A program made the position numbers and the translations under genes. The notes below the pieces were generated by a model, which worked only from the letters and a program-made list of their open reading frames with translations, was not told the origin of the DNA and did no database searches. Positions 1 through 5,215 of a stretch of 8,075 nucleotides of DNA are shown piece after piece. The DNA is from Bacillota bacterium (GTDB lineage: Bacteria; Bacillota; Clostridia; Acetivibrionales; JAFADI01), in NCBI GenBank assembly GCA_023424965.1, contig JAFADI010000230.1, positions 1-8,075 on the forward strand, read 5' to 3'. Position 1 is the stretch's first letter. Each line of letters opens with the position of its first letter.

Positions 1-24
1 CGGTAAGCAAACACCTTTATAGTC

Positions 25-53
25 ATTATACAGCTTGTTTTTGGTTTCGTAAA
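25..53 (-). promoter_or_regulatory. Possible leftward promoter at the window edge
   Basis: On the minus strand TTTACG (48-53) and a perfect TATAAT (25-30) are separated by 17 bp. This would drive a gene lying left of the window, divergent from the MerR gene at 233. No coding sequence is convincing in 1-232. MerR-family genes often sit divergent from a target, so the gene to the left could be a target of the 233-589 regulator; that is inference. Confidence 0.4.
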
Positions 54-139
54 GTCACAGATTGGTGATGTAAATCTTGCATTTTCAACACTTTAATAGT
101 ATCAAGAATTTACTTTTTCACTTAACGCTCAATGAAAAA

Positions 140-170
140 TTTGCTTAGAGTACACTTTAATTGTTATAAT
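140..170 (+). promoter_or_regulatory. MerR-type promoter and operator of the first regulator
   Basis: A perfect -10 TATAAT lies at 165-170. The -35 is TTGCTT (141-146, 18-bp spacer) or TTTGCT (140-145, 19-bp spacer). Between the two boxes sits a dyad, TTAGAGT (145-151), AC, ACTTTAA (154-160), with 6 of 7 arm pairs matching. An elongated spacer holding a dyad is the hallmark of MerR-family activated promoters, and the dyad resembles those I associate with AdhR/NmlR-type regulators. Autoregulation of the downstream gene is the natural inference. Confidence 0.65.
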
Positions 171-232
171 AATGTTGCTTACATTTGCCGTAGCTGGCAA
201 AATCCTCTATTGCACCGGGAAAGGTTGATATC

Positions 233-589
233 ATGAGTTATTCCATCAAAGAAGTGTCGGAACGTTTTGATATATCTTCGTACACCCTGCGTTATTATGA
301 GAAGGAGGGGCTTCTGCCCTCTATCGGACGGGATGAAAACGGAATCCGGTTTTACAGCGATACGGACCTGGAGTGGCTTCAGCTTGTGTGCTGCATGCGG
401 GCCACGGGCATGTCCATTTCCTATATTAAAAATTACGTTGAACTGGTCCGGCTTGGAAAGGATACCATCCCTAAAAGGCGCCAGATCATTCTCAACCAGA
501 AGGCCATCATCGAGGCGGAACTAAAAAAATATAAGGATCTTCTGAAAGTAGTAAATAAAAAACTCAGGCACTATGATGATATCACCTAG
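233..589 (+). CDS. MerR-family regulator, AdhR/NmlR-like
   Basis: This 118-residue DNA-binding regulator has the MerR winged helix-turn-helix at residues 1-70: helix-turn-helix at 4-23 (SIKEVSERFDISSYTLRYYE), wing at 31-42, then TGMSISYIKNYVEL at 58-71. A dimerising coiled coil follows (about 76-113). The length and the missing C-terminal ligand domain fit the small AdhR/NmlR subgroup, which senses aldehydes, other electrophiles or nitrosative stress through a cysteine near residue 52-54. Here C53 and C54 are adjacent, which is slightly unusual. The ATG is preceded by AAAGG (220-224) at good spacing. The gene has its own MerR-type promoter and terminator, so it is probably monocistronic and self-regulated. 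Its target is not in the window unless it is itself or the gene left of position 1. The family call is strong; the inducer is inferred. Confidence 0.88.
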   Translation: MSYSIKEVSERFDISSYTLRYYEKEGLLPSIGRDENGIRFYSDTDLEWLQLVCCMRATGMSISYIKNYVELVRLGKDTIPKRRQIILNQKAIIEAELKKYKDLLKVVNKKLRHYDDIT

Positions 590-595
590 CACCAT

Positions 596-616
596 CGGGA
601 GCTTTCTCCCGTCTTT
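596..616 (+). terminator. Intrinsic terminator after the first MerR gene
   Basis: CGGGAG (596-601), loop CTTT, CTCCCG (606-611) forms a perfect 6-bp stem followed by TCTTTT. It lies 7 bp after the stop of the 233-589 gene and separates it from the next regulator, which has its own promoter. Confidence 0.65.
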
Positions 617-668
617 TGGCATCCTCCCGGCATTCCACAGCATCTCTCCAATATTTTTTTCAAACCCC

Positions 669-699
669 TTGACTCCAACCTCAGGTAAGAGCTTATGCT
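669..699 (+). promoter_or_regulatory. MerR-type promoter with 19-bp spacer for the TipA-like gene
   Basis: TTGACT (669-674) and TATGCT (694-699) are separated by 19 bp, the over-long spacing that MerR-family activators correct by DNA distortion. An imperfect dyad fills the spacer region: CTCCAACC (673-680), TCA, GGTAAGAG (684-691), with 6 of 8 arm pairs. The expected transcription start (about 704-708) falls on the Shine-Dalgarno GGAGG (706-710), so the leader would be only about 11-15 nt. Ligand-dependent autoactivation, as known for TipAL, is inferred. Confidence 0.6.
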
Positions 700-718
700 T
701 TTTATGGAGGTGAAGAAA

Positions 719-1471
719 ATGTCTTATACGGTTCATGAAATTGCCCAACTCTCCGGCGTGACCATAAAGACGCTGTACCATTATCACAAAATCGGCCTTC
801 TGGAACCCCAAAAAGTAACAGAGGCAGGCTACCGTATTTATGGCGATGAAGAGCTTAAAAGGCTGCAGCAGATTCTGCTCTACCGTGAGCTGGAATTTCC
901 CCTGGCGGACATTAAGAAGTTGGTGCTGGGTGAACCGGACCGTTTGCAGTGTTTACGCAGCCAGTATTCCCTTCTGAAAGAGCGTCAGCAGCGGATGGAT
1001 ACGATTTTAAAAACATTGGAAATCACGATGGGGTATGAAGAGAAAGGAGAGCCTATGGACAAGTCGAAGATGTTTCAAGGACTTAACAAGGAACAATGGA
1101 AAGAGGCGCTTTCCGAACAAAATGAGCACCTGAAAAAAGAATATGGCTATGACCTGCTGGAATCAGGAGACTTCCAGCAGGAGGAGATGAATGAACAGGC
1201 AAAGGAGGCCATAAGCTTCATGGCCTTCATGGCAGAGGCTTTAAAAAATTCCCGCAGGCCCGACGACCCGGAAGTAAGCGGAGAGATTGAACGGCACATC
1301 GCCTTCACAAATGCTCACAGCATCCCGACGAATGCACGGTCCTTTGCCGCGCAAACGAAATTCTTCCTGTCGGATGACTTCCACCGGAACATGCTTGAAG
1401 GCCAGCAGACCGGCCTCAGCTACTATCTTTTTGCAGCGGCGGAAATGTATGCCGCCTCGAGGCAAGCTTAA
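719..1471 (+). CDS. TipAL-type MerR activator with TipAS drug-binding domain
   Basis: This 250-residue regulator has an N-terminal MerR helix-turn-helix and wing (residues 1-70; TIKTLYHYHKIGLLEP at 15-30), a coiled-coil dimerisation helix (about 75-105) and a C-terminal TipAS-like domain (about 113-250). In Streptomyces lividans TipAL the latter binds thiopeptide-type antibiotics and turns on transcription. Domain order and total length match TipAL (253 residues). Features of the C-terminal domain include DDPEV and ERHIAFTN around residue 180-195 and a helical end, TGLSYYLFAAAEMYA. The start at 719 is preferred over an in-frame ATG at 695 because GGAGG (706-710) lies 8 nt before it, while 695 falls inside the -10 box. 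The gene has its own promoter and terminator, so it probably regulates itself; other targets are not visible. A well-formed internal start at 1055 suggests a second product. The ligand cannot be read from sequence. Confidence 0.88.
   Translation: MSYTVHEIAQLSGVTIKTLYHYHKIGLLEPQKVTEAGYRIYGDEELKRLQQILLYRELEFPLADIKKLVLGEPDRLQCLRSQYSLLKERQQRMDTILKTLEITMGYEEKGEPMDKSKMFQGLNKEQWKEALSEQNEHLKKEYGYDLLESGDFQQEEMNEQAKEAISFMAFMAEALKNSRRPDDPEVSGEIERHIAFTNAHSIPTNARSFAAQTKFFLSDDFHRNMLEGQQTGLSYYLFAAAEMYAASRQA
1043..1057 (+). promoter_or_regulatory. Internal ribosome binding site and ATG giving a TipAS-like short form
   Basis: AAAGGAG (1043-1049) stands 5 nt before an in-frame ATG (1055), codon 113 of the TipA-like gene. 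This is exactly where the MerR domain ends and the drug-binding domain begins. Translation from here would give a 138-residue protein ending at 1471. In S. lividans the tipA gene makes TipAS (144 residues) from such an internal start near residue 110. Production in this organism is inferred. Confidence 0.6.
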
Positions 1472-1510
1472 AAGGAGTTATTCCCTTTTCCTCAATTTAC
1501 CTGCAAGCCC

Positions 1511-1550
1511 AAGGGGAAGCCGTGCCTTAAAGCATGGCTTCCCCTTTATT
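1511..1550 (+). terminator. Strong hairpin terminator between convergent genes
   Basis: A 15-bp stem is formed by 1511-1525 (AAGGGGAAGCCGTGC) and 1532-1546, with one G-T pair and a 6-nt loop CTTAAA. It is followed by TATTTATC. It ends the rightward TipA-like transcript. The leftward EFR1-type gene stops at 1550-1552, so the same hairpin also follows that gene, although the minus-strand tail is not U-rich. Confidence 0.75.
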
Positions 1551-2323
1551 TATCTGAACAGCTCGGAAATGCTGATGGCGGGATTAACATACCGTTCCTT
1601 GTTGCCGGTGCTTTTCCCGTGTTGTATGGCTTCGTGAGGGCACCAATTGATGCAGGCCAAACACTGCTGGCAATTTCGCTGCCATACGGGGCGGCTGTCA
1701 ACAAATTTGATATTGCCTGAAGGACAAACCTTTGCACAGGCCTGGCAACCAGTGCATCGGGAATCAGTCCAGAACTGCTTATCCATGTTTTTCAGCATAT
1801 TGGTCAGCAGCCTGTGCAGAAGCCCCGTTTGGAGCAATGTTCCCGCAAGGGTGGCAGCGGGCATCACCTCCCTTTTTGAGGCAACAGACCGAGCAATTTC
1901 AACCAGCTCGTTTTCGCAGGCCTTCAGCTTGCTTTCCCGCACCTGCACCGGTTCAACGTCGTAATAGAGAATATTGTTGCCGGGCATGGGCACGGTAAAT
2001 CCTGCCGACAGCTTCATCCCATGCCTGTGCATCTTTCGGCCCAGTTGGCCGATAACATCACCGGCCTGGGACTTATACGTCGCCACCGCAAAGAAATATT
2101 TGCCGGAGCTATCAACCTGTATTTTCTCAATGAACCGGGACACCATTCCTGGCACACCCCAGAGATGGACGGGAAAAACAATTCCAAGGGCTCCGGCGGA
2201 CAAATCCATATCCGTAGCCCCGGATATGGCCTTTACTGTTGATTCCCCCAAAAGCCTGGACAGCTCCCGTGCAACCTGCAGCGAATTTCCCGTTCCGGAA
2301 AAATAGTAAATTATTCTCTTCAC
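1550..2323 (-). CDS. EFR1-type flavodoxin plus 2[4Fe-4S] ferredoxin protein
   Basis: This 257-residue cytoplasmic electron-transfer protein joins an FMN-binding flavodoxin domain (about 1-150) to a two-cluster ferredoxin domain (about 185-232). The FMN phosphate loop is FSGTGNS (8-14), and PGNN at 114-117 lies in the expected second FMN loop. The clusters use C190, C193, C196, C200 (CTGCQACAKVC) and C218, C221, C224, C228 (CQQCLACINWC), each followed by Pro. The protein probably passes electrons between iron-sulfur and flavin centres; partner and substrate are unknown. The start is taken as GTG at 2323 because GGGGGAG stands 6 nt upstream and the fold begins right there. An ATG at 2366-2368 would add 15 residues that cover the Shine-Dalgarno and part of an operator palindrome. 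The gene diverges from an HxlR-type regulator that probably controls it. Confidence 0.88.
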   Translation of the reverse strand: MKRIIYYFSGTGNSLQVARELSRLLGESTVKAISGATDMDLSAGALGIVFPVHLWGVPGMVSRFIEKIQVDSSGKYFFAVATYKSQAGDVIGQLGRKMHRHGMKLSAGFTVPMPGNNILYYDVEPVQVRESKLKACENELVEIARSVASKREVMPAATLAGTLLQTGLLHRLLTNMLKNMDKQFWTDSRCTGCQACAKVCPSGNIKFVDSRPVWQRNCQQCLACINWCPHEAIQHGKSTGNKERYVNPAISISELFR

Positions 2324-2361
2324 ACCTTTCTCCCCCTTGCACCTATCTATACATAAAAAGA

Positions 2362-2398
2362 TATACATTAAATGTATACCAAATGATTAGTTTTGCAA
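2362..2398. promoter_or_regulatory. Putative HxlR operator and EFR1-gene promoter
   Basis: TATACATTAAATGTATA (2362-2378) is a perfect palindrome with 8-bp arms around a central A (2370). On the minus strand TTGCAA (2393-2398; a self-complementary hexamer) and TACATT (2371-2376) are 16 bp apart and form a weak candidate promoter for the flavo-ferredoxin gene, with its -10 inside the palindrome. Binding of the divergent HxlR dimer there would block that promoter. Further TATAC half-sites occur near 2348-2353 and 2420-2426. The palindrome is seen; the binding protein is inferred. Confidence 0.55.
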
Positions 2399-2422
2399 GT
2401 ATGCACTTTTTCGTTATATACT
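2393..2422 (+). promoter_or_regulatory. Promoter of the HxlR-type gene
   Basis: TTGCAA (2393-2398) and TATACT (2417-2422) are 18 bp apart. Transcription would start near 2429, directly before the Shine-Dalgarno GGAG (2431-2434). The -35 is shared face to face with the candidate leftward promoter because TTGCAA reads the same on both strands. Confidence 0.5.
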
Positions 2423-2446
2423 ATACAAAAGGAGAGTGGCAGTTAA

Positions 2447-2785
2447 ATGGACCTTCCAATAAATATAAACGAGAACCATACCTGTCCCATTGAGTACACC
2501 TTAAACATCATCGGAGGAAAGTGGAAGCTTTTGATTCTTTACCACTTAATGACGGATAGAATTAAGCGTTATGGTGAGCTTAAGCGGTGCATTAACAGCA
2601 TTACGCACAAAATGCTGAGCACACAGCTCAAGGAACTGGAGAACACAGGAATTGTCCTGCGGAAGGAATATCCTCAAATTCCGCCCAAGGTTGAATACTC
2701 CCTGACGGAAAAAGGCGCGGCTCTGCTGCCCATTCTCGGAATGATGTATGACTGGGGGAAAGGCAACATGAATGAAAGCCCCTAG
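2447..2785 (+). CDS. HxlR-family winged-helix regulator
   Basis: This 112-residue DNA-binding protein of the HxlR (DUF24) family shows C13-P (TCPIEYTLNIIGGKWKLLIL, residues 12-31), the recognition-helix region around 47-65 (CINSITHKMLSTQLKELE) and the wing at about 75-88 (YPQIPPKVEYSLTEKG). Family length is usually 100-130 residues. Many family members are thiol sensors (for example HypR, QorR, YodB) that use the conserved N-terminal cysteine, which is C13 here; C48 is a second cysteine. Shine-Dalgarno GGAG lies 12 nt before ATG, a rather long spacing. The gene diverges from the flavo-ferredoxin gene across a 123-bp region holding a palindrome, the typical regulator-target layout in this family. 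The likely role is redox- or electrophile-responsive control of that gene; the signal is inferred. Confidence 0.9.
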   Translation: MDLPININENHTCPIEYTLNIIGGKWKLLILYHLMTDRIKRYGELKRCINSITHKMLSTQLKELENTGIVLRKEYPQIPPKVEYSLTEKGAALLPILGMMYDWGKGNMNESP

Positions 2786-2798
2786 ATATTCTCTTCAC

Positions 2799-2854
2799 AT
2801 GGTATAATAACCGCTGAAACGATTGACGCGATTATTATAGAATTAATGCGCGTG
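2799..2854 (+). repeat. 56-bp element, copy 1 (extended -10 plus stem-loop)
   Basis: This element recurs 117 bp downstream (2916-2971) with 51 of 56 positions identical. It opens with ATGGTATAAT, an extended -10-like motif (TG-N-TATAAT). It then contains an inverted repeat, ATAATAACCGC (2804-2814) with GCGATTATTAT (2828-2838), pairing at 10 of 11 positions around a 13-nt loop. It begins 13 bp after the HxlR gene stop. The function is unknown. Confidence 0.8.
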
Positions 2855-2889
2855 CAAGATTTTCTGCTTTGCCGAAATGTACTTGCGCA

Positions 2890-2925
2890 ATTATACCATA
2901 ATCCCTTTCGTGTTTATGGTATAAT
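2890..2925. repeat. Perfect 12-bp inverted repeat between the two 56-bp copies
   Basis: ATTATACCATAA (2890-2901) and TTATGGTATAAT (2914-2925) are exact reverse complements around a 12-nt spacer (2902-2913). The right arm is the start of copy 2. The left arm, read on the minus strand with its continuation TGCGCAAG, looks like a third, inverted copy that keeps only the two ends of the element. It would also place an extended -10 on the minus strand. Confidence 0.75.
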
Positions 2926-2971
2926 AACCGCTGAAGTGATTGGCGCAGTTATTATAGAATTAATGCGCGTG
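2916..2971 (+). repeat. 56-bp element, copy 2 (next to yaaA)
   Basis: This second copy differs from the first at five clustered positions in the loop and right arm. Its stem pairs ATAATAAC (2921-2928) with GTTATTAT (2948-2955) perfectly; CGC/GCG can extend it over a CA bulge. The extended -10 TGGTATAAT (2917-2925) would start transcription near 2932, so this copy may be the yaaA promoter with the hairpin in the 5' leader. It ends 15 bp before the yaaA ATG. Confidence 0.8.
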
Positions 2972-2986
2972 GAAAGGAAATGCCGT

Positions 2987-3760
2987 ATGCTTGCAATGAT
3001 GTCCCCCGCCAGAAACATCCGTCCTGCCTCTTTTGCAGGCGAGGAACCCGATTGCCCGCTTTTTCCCGGTAAGACAAAGCAACTGGTGGATGTTTTGAGA
3101 GGTTACAGTCCCTGGGAGCTGGAAAGTCTTTTGGAGGTGAATTCTGAGAAAGCACTTGAAATCTTCGTCCGTTACCAGCAATTTGATCCGGCCCTTCCTG
3201 GTACACCGGCACTGCTGGCTTATTATGGCGCGGCTTTCCGGAATTTGAATGTTCAGGATTTCCATCGGGAGGATTTTTCCTTTGCCCGGGAGCATTTGCG
3301 TATTCTGAGTGCCCTATACGGGCTTTTGCGCCCGGCGGACGGCATTCTCCCCTATCGCCTGGGGATGCAGTGCGATTTTACGATCAACGGGCAGGACCTG
3401 TACACCTTCTGGGGAGACCGGATATATGAGGAGCTTTTCCGGAAGGGTGAACCGGTCATCAACCTGGCCTCCATGGAATATGCCAGGCTGGTCACCCCCT
3501 ATCTTACACCGGGGGATACGCTGATTACCTGCCGCTTTCTGATACAAAAACCGGGCGGTGGCACCCGGGCTACCGTTTCAACCGTCAGGACGGCCCGCGG
3601 GCAGATGGTGCGGTACCTCATCAAAAACCGCATCACAGCGCCCGAGGGACTTAAAGACTTTGATTGGGCGGGCTACCGTTTTATCGGGAACCTTTCGGCT
3701 GACCTCACCTATGTCTTTGTTCAGGACCCGAATTATGCCCAAAGGGTGGGGGCAGGATAA
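2987..3760 (+). CDS. yaaA: YaaA family peroxide-stress protein (DUF328)
   Basis: The 257-residue cytoplasmic protein matches E. coli YaaA, which lowers free intracellular iron and so limits Fenton damage under hydrogen peroxide stress; the biochemical mechanism is not settled, though a DNA-binding fold has been described. Family landmarks are in order: SPAR (6-9, usually SPAK), LSALYGLLRPAD (108-118), PYRLGMQ (122-128, usually YRLEMG), DLYTFWGD (137-144), VINLASMEY (157-165) and ARGQMVRYLIKNR (203-215). The K-to-R and EMG-to-GMQ changes are modest deviations. The ATG at 2987 is chosen because GGAAAGGA (2971-2978) precedes it and because family proteins begin with M-L-x-x-x-SPA. The frame stays open back to 2846 through the repeat, but those 47 codons are not family-like. 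It converges with mutY, sharing a terminator; both serve oxidative stress. Confidence 0.9.
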   Translation: MLAMMSPARNIRPASFAGEEPDCPLFPGKTKQLVDVLRGYSPWELESLLEVNSEKALEIFVRYQQFDPALPGTPALLAYYGAAFRNLNVQDFHREDFSFAREHLRILSALYGLLRPADGILPYRLGMQCDFTINGQDLYTFWGDRIYEELFRKGEPVINLASMEYARLVTPYLTPGDTLITCRFLIQKPGGGTRATVSTVRTARGQMVRYLIKNRITAPEGLKDFDWAGYRFIGNLSADLTYVFVQDPNYAQRVGAG

Positions 3761-3768
3761 TTAAAATG

Positions 3769-3805
3769 TCCCCTGGAATAGTGGAGCCCCCATCATTCCA
3801 GGGGA
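3769..3805 (-). terminator. Hairpin terminator shared by yaaA and mutY
   Basis: TCCCCTGGAAT (3769-3779) and ATTCCAGGGGA (3795-3805) form a perfect 11-bp stem with a 15-nt loop. On the minus strand it is followed by CATTTTAATT, so it works best for mutY, whose stop codon lies in the hairpin (3793-3795). On the plus strand it follows the yaaA stop by 8 bp but has only a weak AATTTC tail. Confidence 0.7.
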
Positions 3806-4890
3806 ATTTCAAGCTGCTCCCAGCCATTGTCCGAATCCAACAGTTTCAAAACCCGCTGGAAGGCGGTAGGGACAGCATAGCGCTCCAATTCGCCTTCTTC
3901 CACCCAATGCAGGACATCACTGTCTGGCATGTGCTCCGCCAGCACGAAAGCAAAAACATCCATCTTCCAGACCTGATGGGAAAAGACATGGGAGGCGGAT
4001 CCAAGTTTCCTTGCATTTTTCAGCCTCAGTCGGTATTTTTCCTCCAGCAGCTCTGCAGGGGAACAAGAACCCCTTTTTTCAACGATGGGCAATCCCCATA
4101 GCTGTCCCAGCAGGCTGTCGCTTTTGCGGTGTTCCAGAAGGATTTTCCCCTTTTCCCGCAGGACGGCCACCCAGCAGGGAACCTCCCGGGGAGCCTCCTT
4201 CTTTTTCTTTACCGGTAGGTCGGTTTGCCGTCCGGTCCTGTATGCGGTGCAGAAGGACTGCACGGGGCACTGCCCGCAAAGCGGCACTGAAGGGACGCAT
4301 ATCAATGCCCCCAGCTCCATCAACGCCTGGGTAAAATCTCCCGCACAGCCCTGGGGAATCATCCCGCAGACAATTTCGGCCACTCTTTTTTTGGTCCGGT
4401 CCTGAGAGATGTCATCCTCAATTCCCTCCAGCCGGCAGATGACCCGGAGCACATTGCCGTCCACTGCGGGGTAAGGCTGGTTGAAGGCAATGCTGGCGAC
4501 AGCTCCGGCAGTATAATCCCCGATGCCTGGCAGCTTCCGGATGGCTTCATAATCCCGGGGAAATACCCCGTCATATTGTTCCACCACCTGTCGCGCCGCT
4601 TTTTGAAGGTTCAGCGCACGGGAATAGTAGCCCAGTCCCTTCCACACAGCCAGCACTTCCTGTTCAGGAGCCTCAGCCAGCTCCCGGACAGTGCCGAACC
4701 GCTCCAGAAAGCGGTGGTAATACTGGATGACGGTATCCACCCTTGTCTGCTGCAACATGATTTCTGAAATCCATATCTTATAGGGATCGTCGGTATGCCG
4801 CCAGGGCAGGTCCCGCCGGTTCTTCCTGTACCATTCCAATAAAGGCCCCGCCGCTGCTTGTATTCCTTCCATTGTCTGTGAATTTTTCAT
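3793..4890 (-). CDS. mutY: A/G-specific adenine DNA glycosylase MutY
   Basis: The 365-residue base-excision repair enzyme removes adenine mispaired with 8-oxoguanine. The helix-hairpin-helix GPD domain spans about 15-195. The catalytic glutamate is E43 in SEIMLQQT, the hairpin LPGIGDYTAGA is at 120-130 and the catalytic aspartate is D144 in VDGN. The [4Fe-4S] loop is C198-X6-C205-X2-C208-X5-C214, exactly the MutY spacing. The C-terminal NUDIX-like domain that recognises 8-oxoguanine runs from about 238 to 355, with the FSH motif at 303-305 (HVFSHQVW). Length and motif set are complete. The ATG at 4890 has GGAG (minus strand, 4897-4900) 6 nt upstream. It is transcribed alone, convergent with yaaA. 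A weak candidate promoter on the minus strand is TATAAA near 5001-5006. Confidence 0.96.
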   Translation of the reverse strand: MKNSQTMEGIQAAAGPLLEWYRKNRRDLPWRHTDDPYKIWISEIMLQQTRVDTVIQYYHRFLERFGTVRELAEAPEQEVLAVWKGLGYYSRALNLQKAARQVVEQYDGVFPRDYEAIRKLPGIGDYTAGAVASIAFNQPYPAVDGNVLRVICRLEGIEDDISQDRTKKRVAEIVCGMIPQGCAGDFTQALMELGALICVPSVPLCGQCPVQSFCTAYRTGRQTDLPVKKKKEAPREVPCWVAVLREKGKILLEHRKSDSLLGQLWGLPIVEKRGSCSPAELLEEKYRLRLKNARKLGSASHVFSHQVWKMDVFAFVLAEHMPDSDVLHWVEEGELERYAVPTAFQRVLKLLDSDNGWEQLEIPLE

Positions 4891-5215
4891 CGTTTGCTCC
4901 GTTCTGGATTTCTTTATACTGCATTTACCGGGTAACTCTCAACGAAGTCAGGTAACTATAAATGCTGTCGCTTCATTTCTCCATATGCTTATTTTGCTCG
5001 TTTATACCCTATCATACTCAAAACAAACCAGAATGAAGTACAATCTGCGCGGAAAATTAAATCTCATTAAAGGTAAATAAGACAGAAGTTTTTGTATAGG
5101 AAAGGATAATTGAATGATCATCATTAAGTACAACCCTGTCAGAAGACAGAGACGCAAAGCCGCTTGTATCACCTTTGCAACCCGGGCAATATGTCTGACG
5201 GTCTCATGGTCGGCG
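4891..5215. other. Gene-free stretch between mutY and csoR
   Basis: No coding sequence is supported here. The left part must hold the mutY promoter (minus strand) and carries a short dyad TTACCGGGTAA (4924-4934) and a doubled GGTAACT (4930-4936 and 4950-4956). The right part holds the possible structured RNA described separately. No clear U-tailed terminator for csoR is visible. Confidence 0.5.
5125..5214 (+). ncRNA. Possible orphan structured RNA, c-di-GMP-I (GEMM)-like 5' half
   Basis: CTGTC (5136-5140), loop AGAA, GACAG (5145-5149) is followed at once by AGACGCAAAGCC (5150-5161). A GNRA-capped hairpin followed by GGACGCAAAGCC is the signature of the first half of c-di-GMP-I riboswitches, and here only one G is replaced by A and the loop is AGAA. 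Upstream ACAACC (5130-5135) sits where CAAACC is expected. The 3' half does not show the usual GGUCUAA and tetraloop-receptor sequences. Alternative pairings exist: GCAAAG (5154-5159) with CTTTGC (5173-5178), and GTCAGA (5138-5143) with TCTGAC (5194-5199). No plus-strand gene follows directly, because csoR runs the other way. It may be a remnant, a divergent RNA or chance. Confidence 0.35.

Noticed and set aside
3..68. Possible C-terminal end of a plus-strand gene entering from the left edge
   Set aside because: Only 21 codons, no recognisable motif, and the region instead shows a good leftward promoter.
521..811. Minus-strand open frame crossing the end of the first MerR gene and the start of the TipA-like gene
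   Set aside because: It overlaps two good genes, a terminator and a promoter on the other strand, and has no family features.
2804..2838. Terminator for the HxlR-type gene
   Set aside because: The stem is AT-rich with a mismatch and no U-run follows; its repetition before yaaA fits a promoter or repeat element better.
2799..2971. CRISPR-like direct repeats
   Set aside because: Only two copies, 56 bp long with mismatches inside, the intervening DNA contains an inverted partial copy, and no cas genes are present.
3766..4101. Plus-strand open frame beginning just after yaaA
   Set aside because: Antisense to the end of mutY and begins inside the shared terminator hairpin; no family resemblance.
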